From Streptomyces sp. RerS4 (GTDB taxonomy: Bacteria > Actinomycetota > Actinomycetes > Streptomycetales > Streptomycetaceae), in NCBI RefSeq assembly GCF_023515955.1, contig NZ_CP097322.1, forward strand, positions 2,668,001-2,732,000: a DNA stretch of 64,000 nt. Direction: 5' to 3'. Shown one piece after another: positions 34,486 to 43,997 of this stretch (position 1 is the first letter of the stretch; each line of letters starts with the position of its first letter). The position numbers and the translations under genes were made by a program. The notes beneath the pieces were generated by a model, which had not been told where the DNA came from, made no database searches, and saw nothing but the letters and a program-made list of their open reading frames with translations.

Positions 34486-34719
34486 ATGACCGCCCAGACG
34501 GACACCCACACCACCGCCGTCTACAAGGTGACCGGGATGACCTGCGGCCACTGCGAGGGCGCCGTGACCGCCGAGCTGACCGCCCTGCCCGGCGTGACCT
34601 CGGTCAAGGCCGTCGCCGCCACCGGCGAGGTCACCGTGGTCTCGGCCGCGCCGCTCGCCGAGGCGGACGTGCGCGCCGCCGTCGACGAGGCCGGGTACGA
34701 GTTCGCCGGCCAGGCCTGA
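34486..34719 (+). CDS. copZ: Copper chaperone CopZ (heavy-metal-associated domain)
   Basis: A 77-residue HMA-domain protein with the Cu(I)-binding motif GMTCGHC. It carries copper to the CopA ATPase. I start it at ATG 34486, with AAGGAG 6 nt upstream; an ATG at 34471 would add five residues (MKEND) and also has a purine-rich upstream sequence. It lies directly after the CsoR-type operator and 90 bp before copA on the same strand, forming a copper-efflux operon. Confidence 0.93.
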   Translation: MTAQTDTHTTAVYKVTGMTCGHCEGAVTAELTALPGVTSVKAVAATGEVTVVSAAPLAEADVRAAVDEAGYEFAGQA

Positions 34720-34809
34720 GCACCGCTTCTCCTCCGCAGCACGCGCCGGGCCGTACCGGCCAGCTCATACTGGTTCCGTACGGCCCGGCCCTCCCCCTGG
34801 AGCCGGAAC

Positions 34810-37122
34810 ATGACCAGCAGCACCAGCACCGTGCACGACGGACCCATAGCGGCGGTCGAGCTCTCGATCGGCGGAATGACCTGCGCCTCCTGCGCGGCCC
34901 GCATCGAGAAGAAGCTCAACCGGATGGACGGGGTCACCGCGACGGTGAACTACGCCACCGAGAAGGCGCAGGTCTCCTACGGCGGCGACGTCCGGGTCGC
35001 CGACCTGATCGCGACCGTCGTGAAGACCGGCTACACCGCCGAGGAGCCGCCACCGCCCCCGCAGCCGGTGGCGGAAGCCGAACCGGAGTCGCCGGCAGGG
35101 GCCGCAGCGGGCGCGGACGCCGCGGCCGTACGCGATCCCGTGCTCGCGGCGGCGCGTCAGCGGCTGCTCGTGTCCGCCGCCCTGTCGCTGCCCGTCGTCC
35201 TGCTCTCGATGGTCCCCGCCCTCCAGTTCGACAACTGGCAGTGGCTCTCGCTGACCCTCGCGGCCCCGGTGGTGGTCTGGGGCGCCCTCCCCTTCCACAA
35301 GGCCGCCTGGACCAACGCCCGGCACGGCGCCGCGACCATGGACACCCTCGTCTCCGTCGGCACGCTGGCCGCCTTCCTCTGGTCCCTGTGGGCCCTGTTC
35401 TTCGGGCACGCGGGCATGCCGGGCATGCGCCACGGATTCACCTTCTTCACCGTTGAGGGGGGCACGATCTCCCGTACCGACGGGTCCTCCGCCCTCTACC
35501 TGGAAGTCGCGGCCGGCGTCGTCAGCTTCATCCTGCTCGGCCGCTACCTGGAGGCCCGCTCGAAGCGGAAGGCCGGCGCGGCCCTGAAGGCCCTGCTGGA
35601 ACTGGGCGCCAAGGACGTGGCCGTCCTGCGCGGCGGCCGGGAGGTCCGGATCCCCGTCTCCGCGCTGGCGGTCGGGGACCGCTTCGTCGTGCGGCCCGGG
35701 GAGAAGATCGCCACCGACGGCACGGTGGTCGAGGGCAGCTCCGCCGTGGACGCCTCCATGCTGACCGGCGAGTCCGTCCCGGTCGAGGTCACCGTCGGCG
35801 ACTCCGTCACCGGCGCCACCGTCAACGCCGCCGGGCGCCTGGTCGTGGAGGCCACGCGGATCGGCGCCGACACGCAACTCGCCCGGATGGCGCGGATGGT
35901 CGAGGACGCGCAGAACGGCAAGGCCGAGGTGCAGCGCCTCGCCGACCGGATCTCCGGGATCTTCGTCCCGATCGTCCTGCTCCTCGCGCTCGGCACCTGG
36001 GTCACCTGGCTGCTGCTCACCGACGACGCCACCGCCGCCTTCACCGCCGCCGTGGCCGTCCTGATCATCGCCTGCCCGTGCGCCCTGGGCCTGGCCACGC
36101 CGACCGCGCTGATGGTCGGCACCGGCCGGGGCGCGCAGCTCGGCATCCTGATCAAGGGCCCCGAGGTGCTGGAGTCCACCCGCCGTGTGGACACCGTCGT
36201 CCTGGACAAGACCGGCACCGTCACCACCGGCCGGATGACCCTGTCGGGCACGCACGCCGCCGAGGACGTGGACGAGAAGGAGCTGCTGCGGCTCGCCGGC
36301 GCCCTGGAGCACGCCTCCGAGCACCCGATCGCCCGCGCCATCGCGACGGGGGCCGCCGAGGCGGCCGGGGAACTGCCCGTTCCCGAGTCCTTCGAGAACG
36401 TCGCCGGACTCGGCGTCCAGGGCGTGGTCGAGGGACACGCGGTCCTGGTGGGGCGCGAACGGCTGCTGGCCGACTGGGAGATCGCCCTGCCCGCCGGCCT
36501 CGCCGAGGCCAAGTCCGCCGCCGAGGCCGCGGGGGCCACGGCCGTCCTGGTCGCCTGGGACGGGCGGGCGCGCGGCGTGCTGACGGTGGCCGACGCCGTC
36601 AAGGAGACCAGCGCCGAGGCCGTGACCCGGCTGCGGGCGCTCGGCCTGACCCCGGTGCTGCTGACCGGCGACAACCGGGCCGTGGCCGAGACGGTGGCCC
36701 GCGAGGTGGGCATCGAGGAGGTCATCGCCGAGGTGCTCCCCGAGGACAAGGTGGACGTGGTCCGCCGGCTCCAGGCCGAGGGCCGCACGGTCGCCATGGT
36801 CGGCGACGGCGTCAACGACGCGGCCGCCCTGGCCCAGGCGGACCTGGGGCTGGCCATGGGCACCGGCACCGACGCGGCGATCGAGGCGGGCGACCTGACC
36901 CTCGTACGGGGCGACCTGCGGGTGGCGGCGGACGCGATCCGGCTCTCGCGCCGGACCCTGACCACCATCAAGGGCAACCTGTTCTGGGCCTTCGGGTACA
37001 ACCTGGCGGCGCTGCCGCTGGCCGCCGCGGGCCTGCTCAACCCCATGATCGCGGGCGCCGCGATGGCCTTCTCGTCGGTGTTCGTGGTGACCAACAGCCT
37101 GCGGTTGCGCTCGTTCCGATAG
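34810..37122 (+). CDS. copA: Copper-translocating P-type ATPase CopA
   Basis: A 770-residue P1B-type ATPase that exports Cu(I) across the membrane. There is one N-terminal metal-binding domain (GMTCASC, residues 22-28), then a Pro/Ala-rich linker, eight membrane segments including the CPC metal site (IIACPCALG, about residue 420), the actuator TGES loop ([10 protein letters not shown]), the phosphorylation site DKTGTVT (about 466), the nucleotide-binding SEHPIARA and the hinge [14 protein letters not shown]. All catalytic residues are present and the length is normal. It is cotranscribed with copZ. A terminator hairpin lies at 37311-37357. Confidence 0.96.
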   Translation: MTSSTSTVHDGPIAAVELSIGGMTCASCAARIEKKLNRMDGVTATVNYATEKAQVSYGGDVRVADLIATVVKTGYTAEEPPPPPQPVAEAEPESPAGAAAGADAAAVRDPVLAAARQRLLVSAALSLPVVLLSMVPALQFDNWQWLSLTLAAPVVVWGALPFHKAAWTNARHGAATMDTLVSVGTLAAFLWSLWALFFGHAGMPGMRHGFTFFTVEGGTISRTDGSSALYLEVAAGVVSFILLGRYLEARSKRKAGAALKALLELGAKDVAVLRGGREVRIPVSALAVGDRFVVRPGEKIATDGTVVEGSSAVDASMLTGESVPVEVTVGDSVTGATVNAAGRLVVEATRIGADTQLARMARMVEDAQNGKAEVQRLADRISGIFVPIVLLLALGTWVTWLLLTDDATAAFTAAVAVLIIACPCALGLATPTALMVGTGRGAQLGILIKGPEVLESTRRVDTVVLDKTGTVTTGRMTLSGTHAAEDVDEKELLRLAGALEHASEHPIARAIATGAAEAAGELPVPESFENVAGLGVQGVVEGHAVLVGRERLLADWEIALPAGLAEAKSAAEAAGATAVLVAWDGRARGVLTVADAVKETSAEAVTRLRALGLTPVLLTGDNRAVAETVAREVGIEEVIAEVLPEDKVDVVRRLQAEGRTVAMVGDGVNDAAALAQADLGLAMGTGTDAAIEAGDLTLVRGDLRVAADAIRLSRRTLTTIKGNLFWAFGYNLAALPLAAAGLLNPMIAGAAMAFSSVFVVTNSLRLRSFR

Positions 37123-37310
37123 CGGCCCGCCTCCCCGGTTCCTCCACACGTTCTTCACGGGAGACGCAGATCACAGTGATCGGTGCGTAACCATCCGGGG
37201 TCGTCATGGATCTAATAGGGCGATGCCGGAAACGTCTTGGGGATGTTTCGGGAGGCACGCCGACGCCCCGGCTCGGGTCCCGTGGGGGGAATCCGGCGCC
37301 GGGGAAAGGG

Positions 37311-37357
37311 AAGCGCCCCGACCATCGACCCGTGGGGGGATCGACGGCGGGGCGCTT
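37311..37357. terminator. Terminator hairpin between copA and gltA
   Basis: AAGCGCCCCG (37311-37320) pairs with CGGGGCGCTT (37348-37357); inside this, TCGA (37325-37328) pairs with TCGA (37341-37344), giving a long stem with one bulge and one mismatch. It can serve the convergent gltA and copA transcripts. The rest of the 264-bp gap holds a second CCCGTGGGGGGA copy but no gene. Confidence 0.75.
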
Positions 37358-37386
37358 TCCGTGGAACGCGGCCGCGAGGCGAGCGG

Positions 37387-38676
37387 TCAGCGGGCCTCGA
37401 CGGGGACGAAGTCGCGCAGGACCTCGCCGGTGTAGATCTGGCGCGGACGGCCGATGCGGGAGCCGGGCTCCTTGATCATCTCGTGCCACTGGGCGATCCA
37501 GCCGGGCAGCCGGCCGAGCGCGAACAGCACGGTGAACATCTCGGTCGGGAAGCCCATGGCCCGGTAGATCAGACCGGTGTAGAAGTCCACGTTCGGGTAG
37601 AGGTTGCGCTCGACGAAGTACTCGTCGGCCAGCGCGTGCTCCTCCAGCTTGAGCGCGATGTCCAGCAGCTCGTCGCTCTTGCCGAGCGCGGAGAGGACGT
37701 CGTGGGCCGCCGCCTTGATGATCTTCGCCCGGGGGTCGAAGCTCTTGTAGACGCGGTGCCCGAAGCCCATGAGGCGGACGCCGTCTTCCTTGTTCTTCAC
37801 CTTGCGGATGAAGGCGTCGACGTCGCCGCCGTCCTTCTTGATGCCTTCGAGCATCTCCAGGACGGACTGGTTGGCGCCACCGTGCAGCGGGCCCCACAGG
37901 GCCGAGATGCCGGCGGAGATCGAGGCGAACATGTTCGCCTGCGAGGAGCCGACCAGGCGCACGGTGGAGGTCGAGCAGTTCTGCTCGTGGTCCGCGTGCA
38001 GGATCAGCAGCTTGTCGAGCGCCGAGACGACGACCGGGTCCAGGTCGTACTCCTGGGCCGGCACGGAGAAGGTCATGCGCAGGAAGTTCTCGACGTAGCC
38101 GAGGTCGTTGCGCGGGTAGACCACCGGGTGGCCGACCGACTTCTTGTACGCGTACGCGGCGATCGTCGGGAGCTTGGCCAGCAGCCGGATCGTCGAGAGG
38201 TGGCGCTGCTTCTCGTCGAAGGGGTTGTGGCTGTCCTGGTAGAAGGTCGACAGCGCGCTGACCACGGAGGACAGCATGGCCATCGGGTGCGCGTCGCGCG
38301 GGAAGCCGTCGTAGAAGCGCTTGACGTCCTCGTGCAGCAGCGTGTGCTGGGTGATCTCGTTGCGGAACGACGCGAGCTGGTCGACGGTCGGCAGCTCACC
38401 GTTGATCAGCAGGTAGGCGACCTCGATGAAGGTCGAGCGCTCCGCCAGCTGCTCGATCGGGTAGCCGCGGTAGCGCAGGATGCCCTGCTCGCCGTCGAGG
38501 TAGGTAATCGCGGACTTGTACGCGGCGGTGTTGCCGTAGCCGCTGTCCAAGGTGACGAGCCCGGTCTGGGCCCGAAGCTTCGAGATGTCGAAGCCCTGGT
38601 CACCGACGGTGCTTTCGACCACCGGGTAGGTGTATTCACCGTCCGCGTACCGGAGTACTACAGAGTTGTCGCTCAC
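37387..38676 (-). CDS. gltA: Citrate synthase (type II)
   Basis: A 429-residue citrate synthase, condensing oxaloacetate and acetyl-CoA in the TCA cycle. Catalytic residues appear in LHADHEQNCSTSTVRLVGSS (His), GPLHGGANQ (His) and MGFGHRVYKSFDPRA, with the Asp in NVDFYTGLIYRAMG. An N-terminal extension of about 50 residues (VLRYADGEYTYPVVESTVG) is typical of the larger Gram-negative-like type II enzyme. The GTG at 38676 follows GAGGGA at 4-7 nt; the longer frame upstream lacks a start site. It stands alone downstream of recD2 on the same strand with a 182-bp gap. Confidence 0.96.
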   Translation of the reverse strand: MSDNSVVLRYADGEYTYPVVESTVGDQGFDISKLRAQTGLVTLDSGYGNTAAYKSAITYLDGEQGILRYRGYPIEQLAERSTFIEVAYLLINGELPTVDQLASFRNEITQHTLLHEDVKRFYDGFPRDAHPMAMLSSVVSALSTFYQDSHNPFDEKQRHLSTIRLLAKLPTIAAYAYKKSVGHPVVYPRNDLGYVENFLRMTFSVPAQEYDLDPVVVSALDKLLILHADHEQNCSTSTVRLVGSSQANMFASISAGISALWGPLHGGANQSVLEMLEGIKKDGGDVDAFIRKVKNKEDGVRLMGFGHRVYKSFDPRAKIIKAAAHDVLSALGKSDELLDIALKLEEHALADEYFVERNLYPNVDFYTGLIYRAMGFPTEMFTVLFALGRLPGWIAQWHEMIKEPGSRIGRPRQIYTGEVLRDFVPVEAR

Positions 38677-38858
38677 GTCATCCCTCACCGACGTAGTGCC
38701 TCTTCTTCGAGGTGCCCTGACTGCCTCTACCTTCCCCCATTTGGCGCAGGAGAGTGCACTCGGGGTCGGCCTTTGGTCTTTTCGACGGCACTGAGTGCCG
38801 CCAACCTGCTCATCCTGCCCCCTCCGCACGGCGGCGGGAACCCCAAATGATCGATCAT

Positions 38859-41105
38859 CTAGGTGATGTTTCCCACCGGTATGCGACCGGAGAGCCTGGG
38901 CGCGACCGCCGTGTACCTCCTGCCTGCGGAAACGGTACGCACTGCCTGCCCGAGGGCTCTTCGGGACCCGACCAGCACGACCAATTTCTTCGCCCTGGTC
39001 ACCGCCGTGTAGAGCAAGTTGCGTTGGAGCATCATCCAAGCGCCGGTGGTGACCGGGATCACGACGGCCGGATATTCACTCCCCTGGGAACGGTGGATGG
39101 TGACGGCGTACGCGTGGGCCAGCTCGTCCAGCTCGGAGAACCCGTAGGCGATCTCCTCGTCCTCCTCCGTGCGCACCGTCAGCTTCTGTTCGTCCAGGTC
39201 GAGGCCGGTGACGACGCCCACGGTGCCGTTGAAGACCCCGCTCGCCCCCTTCTCGTAGTTGTTCCGGATCTGGGTGACCTTGTCGCCCACCCGGAAGACC
39301 CGGCCGCCGAACCGCTTCTCGGGCAGGTTCGGCCGGGCCGGGGTGATGGCCTGTTGCAGCAGGCCGTTCAGGTTCCCGGCGCCGGCCGGGCCCCGGTGCA
39401 TGGGCGCGAGCACCTGGATGTCGCGGCGCGGGTCGAGGCCGAATCTGGCCGGAATACGACGGGCGGCCACGTCCACGGCGAGCACCCCGGCCGCCTCGGT
39501 GTCCTCCTCGGGGAAGAGGAAGAAGTCGGGCAGGCCGTCGGTCAGGGGCGGAACGCCGGTGTTGATGCGGTGCGCGTTGGTGACGACGCCCGACTGCTGC
39601 GCCTGCCGGAAGATCCGGGTCAGCCGGACGGCCGGCACCGGCCCGCCCTCGGCCAGCAGGTCCCGCAGCACCTCGCCGGCGCCCACCGAGGGCAGCTGGT
39701 CCACATCGCCGACCAGCAGCAGGTGCGCCCCCGGGGCCACCGCCTTGACGAGCTTGTTCGCCAGCAGCAGATCCAGCATCGAGGCCTCGTCGACCACGAC
39801 CAGATCCGCGTCGAGCGGCCGGTCGCGGTCGTACGCCGCGTCCCCGCCCGGCTTGAGCTCCAGCAGCCGGTGCACCGTGGAGGCCTCGGCGCCGGTCAGC
39901 TCCGACAGCCGCTTCGCGGCCCGCCCGGTGGGCGCGGCGAGCACCACCTTGGCCTTCTTGGCGCGGGCCAGCTCCACGATGGAGCGGACCGTGAACGACT
40001 TGCCGCAGCCCGGACCTCCGGTGAGGACGGCCACCCGCCGGGTCAGGGCGAGGCGGACGGCCTCGCGCTGCTCGGGGGCGAGGGCGGCGCCGGTGCGCCC
40101 GGCGAGCCAGCCGAGGGCCTTGTCCCAGTCCACGTCCTGGAAGCCGGGCATCCGGTCGTCCTCGGCGTTCAGCAGCCGGCGCACCTGCCCGACGAGGGAC
40201 AACTCCGCGCGGTGGAAGGGCACCAGGTACACCGCCGTGAGCGGATCCGGGCCACCTTGTGGATCGGGCACGGATTCCCGTACGACACCCTCGGGGTCGG
40301 CGGCCAGCTCGGCGAGGCAGTCGATGACGAGCCCGGTGTCCACCGCGAGGAGCTTGACCCCGTCGGCGATGAGCCGCTCCTCGGGCAGGAAGCAGTGGCC
40401 CTGGTCGGTGGACTGGGACAGGGCGTACTGGAGGCCCGCCTTGACCCGCTCGGGGCTGTCGTGCGGGATGCCGACGGCCTGGGCGATGCGGTCGGCCGTG
40501 AGGAAGCCGATGCCCCACACGTCGGCGGCGAGCCGGTAGGGCTGGTTCTTCACCACCGAGATGGAGGCGTCCCCGTACTTCTTGTAGATGCGCACGGCGA
40601 TGGAGGTGGAGACGCCGACGCCCTGGAGGAAGACCATGACCTCCTTGATGGCCTTCTGCTCCACCCAGGCGGCGCCGATCAGCTTCGAGCGTTTGGGCCC
40701 GAGGCCCGGCACCTCGACCAGCCGCTTCGGTTCGCTCTCGATGACGTCGAGGGTGTCGAGGCCGAAGTGCTCCACGATCCGGTCGGCGATCCGGGGGCCG
40801 ATGCCCTTGATGAGGCCGGAGCCGAGGTAGCGGCGGATGCCCTGGATGGTGGCGGGCAGCAGGGTGGTGTAGTTCTCGACGGTGAACTGTCTGCCGTACT
40901 GGGGGTGGGAACCCCAGCGGCCCTCCATGCGCAGGGATTCGCCGGGCTGGGCGCCGAGGAGCGCGCCGACCACGGTCAGCAGATCGCCGGCGCCCCGGCC
41001 GGTGTCGACCCGGGCGACCGTGTAGCCGCTCTCCTCGTTGGCGTAGGTGATGCGCTCCAGCACCCCTTCGACCACCGCCGGTTGCACCGCCCCACTGGTT
41101 GTCAT
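38859..41105 (-). CDS. recD2: ATP-dependent RecD2-like DNA helicase (SF1B)
   Basis: A 748-residue 5'-3' helicase of the RecD2 type, which works without RecBC. The N-terminal part carries helix-hairpin-helix repeats (GSGLIKGIGPRIADRIV, VPGLGPKRSKLI), followed by the helicase motifs: Walker A GGPGCGKS, DEASMLD (motif II), GDVDQLPSVG (motif III), RIFRQAQQS (motif IV) and HRSQGSEYPAV, YTAVTRAKK (motifs V-VI). The ATG at 41105 has TAGCGT six bases upstream and no Shine-Dalgarno site, suggesting a leaderless transcript. Confidence 0.95.
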   Translation of the reverse strand: MTTSGAVQPAVVEGVLERITYANEESGYTVARVDTGRGAGDLLTVVGALLGAQPGESLRMEGRWGSHPQYGRQFTVENYTTLLPATIQGIRRYLGSGLIKGIGPRIADRIVEHFGLDTLDVIESEPKRLVEVPGLGPKRSKLIGAAWVEQKAIKEVMVFLQGVGVSTSIAVRIYKKYGDASISVVKNQPYRLAADVWGIGFLTADRIAQAVGIPHDSPERVKAGLQYALSQSTDQGHCFLPEERLIADGVKLLAVDTGLVIDCLAELAADPEGVVRESVPDPQGGPDPLTAVYLVPFHRAELSLVGQVRRLLNAEDDRMPGFQDVDWDKALGWLAGRTGAALAPEQREAVRLALTRRVAVLTGGPGCGKSFTVRSIVELARAKKAKVVLAAPTGRAAKRLSELTGAEASTVHRLLELKPGGDAAYDRDRPLDADLVVVDEASMLDLLLANKLVKAVAPGAHLLLVGDVDQLPSVGAGEVLRDLLAEGGPVPAVRLTRIFRQAQQSGVVTNAHRINTGVPPLTDGLPDFFLFPEEDTEAAGVLAVDVAARRIPARFGLDPRRDIQVLAPMHRGPAGAGNLNGLLQQAITPARPNLPEKRFGGRVFRVGDKVTQIRNNYEKGASGVFNGTVGVVTGLDLDEQKLTVRTEEDEEIAYGFSELDELAHAYAVTIHRSQGSEYPAVVIPVTTGAWMMLQRNLLYTAVTRAKKLVVLVGSRRALGQAVRTVSAGRRYTAVAPRLSGRIPVGNIT

Positions 41106-41144
41106 GGCACGACGCTACCGCCCGCCGCCGACAGGGCACCGGCC

Positions 41145-41199
41145 GGTGGACAAGCCTGTGGAAAACCGAAGGGGGCCCGGCCTCACGGCCGGACCCCCT
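41145..41199. other. DnaA-box-like pair and strong hairpin between recD2 and the DUF937 gene
   Basis: On the minus strand 41153-41145 reads TTGTCCACC and 41165-41157 reads TTTTCCACA, each one mismatch from the Streptomyces DnaA-box consensus and 3 bp apart. Next to them 41170-41182 and 41187-41199 form a 13-bp stem with one C/A mismatch and a TCAC loop. A terminator-like hairpin between divergent genes is unexpected. Confidence 0.45.
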
Positions 41200-41391
41200 C
41201 ACGGTTACCCCTCCCACGTCGGACTTCCCGATCCCCCCGGATCCCCTCCCGGAAGTCCCGACGCACAGTACGACCCGCCCGCCGCCCGGAGGGTTGCACT
41301 CACATCCGGAACTTTACTTTCCTATTACCTTTGGGCGGTCCCGGCGTGGCGTGAGGCACCATCAAATCGTCATGGAAGTAGCGTTTCCGGC

Positions 41392-41928
41392 ATGAGCGAA
41401 TCTTCATTCGAGGACGACGTCGTACGCGAACTCGGCGACGACAAGCTGAACGAGATCGCCGGGCTCCTCGGGACCGACACGGGCGGCGCCCGCGAGGCGG
41501 TCACCGAGACCGTCGGCGCCATGACCGGCGACCTCCGGCAGAAGGCCGACGCGGACGACGACGACGGCGCGGAAGTCCGCCAGGCCTTCGCCGAGGTGTC
41601 CGACGCGCCGCTCCAGGGCGTGGCCACGCTCGGCGGACTGGGCGGTCTGCTCAGCGGCGGCATGATGGCCGGCGTGCTGGCGAAGGTGAGCAAGCCCGTC
41701 GCCAACGCCGTGTCGAAGAAGACGGGCATCCCCGCCCCGACCGTCGCCCGGGTCGTCGAGATGCTGATCCCGGTGGTGCTGGCCGTCTTCGCCAAGCGCG
41801 CGGCCGCCGGCAAGGGCGGTGCGGGCGGCGCGAGCGGCACGGCCGCCGGCGCGTCGAGCGGCGCCGCCCCCGCGTCGGGCGGCCTCGGCGACCTCCTGGG
41901 GCAGATCCTCGGCGGCGGGAAGAAGTAA
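41392..41928 (+). CDS. DUF937-family protein
   Basis: A 178-residue protein of the DUF937 family, whose role is unknown. The N-terminal part is acidic (FEDDVVRELGDDKLNEIAGLLG, an ADADDDDGAE run), a Gly/Met-rich hydrophobic centre follows (GGLGGLLSGGMMAG), then a helix with basic residues and a Gly/Ala/Ser-rich tail ending GGLGDLLGQILGGGKK, a motif typical of this family. The ATG at 41392 is used; no strong Shine-Dalgarno site is seen. It is convergent with the EamA transporter, 16 bp apart. Confidence 0.85.
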   Translation: MSESSFEDDVVRELGDDKLNEIAGLLGTDTGGAREAVTETVGAMTGDLRQKADADDDDGAEVRQAFAEVSDAPLQGVATLGGLGGLLSGGMMAGVLAKVSKPVANAVSKKTGIPAPTVARVVEMLIPVVLAVFAKRAAAGKGGAGGASGTAAGASSGAAPASGGLGDLLGQILGGGKK

Positions 41929-41944
41929 CCGCCCGGGTTCACGC

Positions 41945-42904
41945 TCACCTCCGAGCGGCCGCGCCGCTCGTACGGGGCGAGCCTGACGGGGCAGGGCTGG
42001 CGGCTGCCGCGCCGGCAGGGCTCCCCGTAGCGGCCCCGGACGTACGGGTGCGCGCCGGCGTCCACGAGGTCAGCGCCACCCCGCCCACCAGCAGGACCGC
42101 CGCCACCCAGCGCGCCCCGCTCACCCCCTCGCCGAGGACCAGCGCGGCCGAGGACATCCCGAAGACCGGCACCAGCAGCGAGAACGGCGCCACGGCCGAG
42201 GCCGGGTAGCGGCGCAGCAGGTATCCCCAGGCGCCGAAGCCGAAGACGGTGGACACCCAGGCGACGTAGCCGATGACGGCGAGGCCGGACCAGTCCAGGG
42301 CGCGCAGCGCCGCGAGGTCCCGCTCGGGCCCCTCCAGCAGCAGGGACAGCCCGACCAGGGGCAGCACCGGGACGGTGCACACCCACACCATGAAGTTCAG
42401 CGCGTCGGGCGGGGCGGCCTTGCGCGTCAGCACGTTGGACACGCCCCAGCAGGCGGCGGCCGCGACCACCAGCACGAAGCCGGTGACGGGCCCCGACAGG
42501 CCCCGGTCCACGGCGGCCACCGCGATCCCGGCCAGGGCCACGCCCATGCCCAGCAGCCGCGTCCGGCCGGGCCGTTCGCGCAGCACGACGGCGGCGAGGA
42601 CGGCGGTGAAGACGGCCTGGACCTGGAGGACCAGCGAGGACAGCCCGGCCGGCATCCCGGCGGCCATGCCGGTGAACAGCAGGCCGAACTTGGCGATGCC
42701 GAGGGCCACCCCGACCCCGAGGACCCACTTCCAGGCGACCTTCGGACGGCCGACGAAGAACACGGCGGGCAGGGCGGCCACGAGGAAGCGCAGGGCGGAC
42801 AGCAGCAGCGGGGGGAAGTGGTCGAGGCCGATCTCGATGACGACGAAGTTGAAACCCCAGACGGCGGCGACGAGCACGGCGAGCGCGGTGTGTACGGGAC
42901 GCAT
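41945..42904 (-). CDS. EamA/DMT-family exporter
   Basis: A 319-residue ten-helix EamA transporter with two repeats (VAAVWGFNFVVIEIGL ... and AAACWGVSNVLTRKAAPP ...), resembling amino-acid or cysteine-pathway metabolite exporters of the RhaT/YdeD group. ATG 42904 gives the usual start close to the first helix. A 40-residue Ala/Ser/Pro-rich tail follows the last helix. It is divergent from a LysR regulator, the standard arrangement for an inducible exporter whose regulator senses the substrate. Confidence 0.88.
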   Translation of the reverse strand: MRPVHTALAVLVAAVWGFNFVVIEIGLDHFPPLLLSALRFLVAALPAVFFVGRPKVAWKWVLGVGVALGIAKFGLLFTGMAAGMPAGLSSLVLQVQAVFTAVLAAVVLRERPGRTRLLGMGVALAGIAVAAVDRGLSGPVTGFVLVVAAAACWGVSNVLTRKAAPPDALNFMVWVCTVPVLPLVGLSLLLEGPERDLAALRALDWSGLAVIGYVAWVSTVFGFGAWGYLLRRYPASAVAPFSLLVPVFGMSSAALVLGEGVSGARWVAAVLLVGGVALTSWTPARTRTSGAATGSPAGAAAASPAPSGSPRTSGAAARR

Positions 42905-43024
42905 GTTCCGAGCATCGACGCCCCGACCATGTAGCACCAGCGCGGATCTCTTCCGGGATGGATGAAGAGATGCTTACGAATCGACGCCCCTCGCCCGCCG
43001 GTTCGGCCCGGCTACGATGGGCGC

Positions 43025-43987
43025 GTGCTCGACCTGTCCCGGCTGCGCGCCCTGTACGCCGTCTCCGTCCACGGCTCGATCGCGGGCGCGGCGGCCGCCC
43101 TCGGCTACACGCCCTCCGCCGTCTCGCAGCAGATCGCCAAACTGGAGCGGGAGACCCGTACGACGCTGCTGGAACGACGCGGGCGCGGCGTCGCGCTGAC
43201 CGACGAGGCCCACCACCTGGCGGACACCGCCCGGGAGTTGCTGGCGCTCGTCGAACGGGCCGAAACCACCCTGGAGGAACGGCGCGGGCAACCCGAGGGG
43301 CTGCTGACGGTGGCCGCGTTCGCCTCGGCCGCGCGGGGGCTGCTGCCGGGGGTGCTGGCCGACCTGGCCCGTCGGCATCCGGCGCTCGACGTACGCCTCA
43401 CGGAGGTGGACCCGCACCTGTCGGTGGACCTGGTGGCCCGGGGCGTCACCGACCTGGCGGTGGCCCACGACTGGGACATCGCCCCGCTGCCCGCCCCCGA
43501 GGGCCTGGAGCAGGCGCTCATCGGCGACGACCGGTGCGACCTCGTGGTCCCGGCCGGGCACCCCCTCACCACCCGCCGCGTGGTGCGGCGCTCCGACCTC
43601 GGCGGCCTGCGCTGGGTGGGCCAGCCGCCCGGCCGGGTCTGCCACGACTGGCTGGTCCGGACCCTGCGCACGGCCGGCTTCGAGCCCGACATCGCGCACA
43701 TGGCCGAGGAGAACCACACCATCGTCGCCCTCGTCGCGGCCGGACTCGGGGTAGCGGTGGTGCCCCGGCTGGGGACGGGCCCGCTGCCGCCGGGCGCCGT
43801 CCGCGTCCCCTTGGAGCCCGGCCCCGTCCGCCGGTTGTACGCCCTGTGGCGGACGGGCGCGGCCCGCCGCCCCGCCATCACCGAGACCGTCCGCGTCCTG
43901 CGGGAGCGCTGGCCGGCCGTCGCCGCAGGGGCCCTTCCGGGGGACGACCCGAGTGTCCGTCACCCCGACGGCGCCGCGCCGCAGTAG
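43025..43987 (+). CDS. LysR-family transcriptional regulator
   Basis: A 320-residue LysR regulator. The N-terminal winged HTH is seen in LRALYAVSVHGSIAGAAAALGYTPSAVSQQIAKLE, followed by the linker helix and a periplasmic-binding-like effector domain (EGLLTVAAFASAARGLLPGVL ...). The GTG at 43025 lies 6 bp after TACGAT (43013-43018), so the mRNA is probably leaderless. It is divergent from the EamA exporter and most likely controls it. Its stop codon forms part of the -10 of the next gene. Confidence 0.9.
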   Translation: MLDLSRLRALYAVSVHGSIAGAAAALGYTPSAVSQQIAKLERETRTTLLERRGRGVALTDEAHHLADTARELLALVERAETTLEERRGQPEGLLTVAAFASAARGLLPGVLADLARRHPALDVRLTEVDPHLSVDLVARGVTDLAVAHDWDIAPLPAPEGLEQALIGDDRCDLVVPAGHPLTTRRVVRRSDLGGLRWVGQPPGRVCHDWLVRTLRTAGFEPDIAHMAEENHTIVALVAAGLGVAVVPRLGTGPLPPGAVRVPLEPGPVRRLYALWRTGAARRPAITETVRVLRERWPAVAAGALPGDDPSVRHPDGAAPQ

Positions 43988-43997
43988 GGTCCGGCGG

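Noticed and set aside
37123..37386. A short gene between copA and gltA
   Set aside because: Candidate frames are short, lack ribosome sites and overlap the terminator hairpin.
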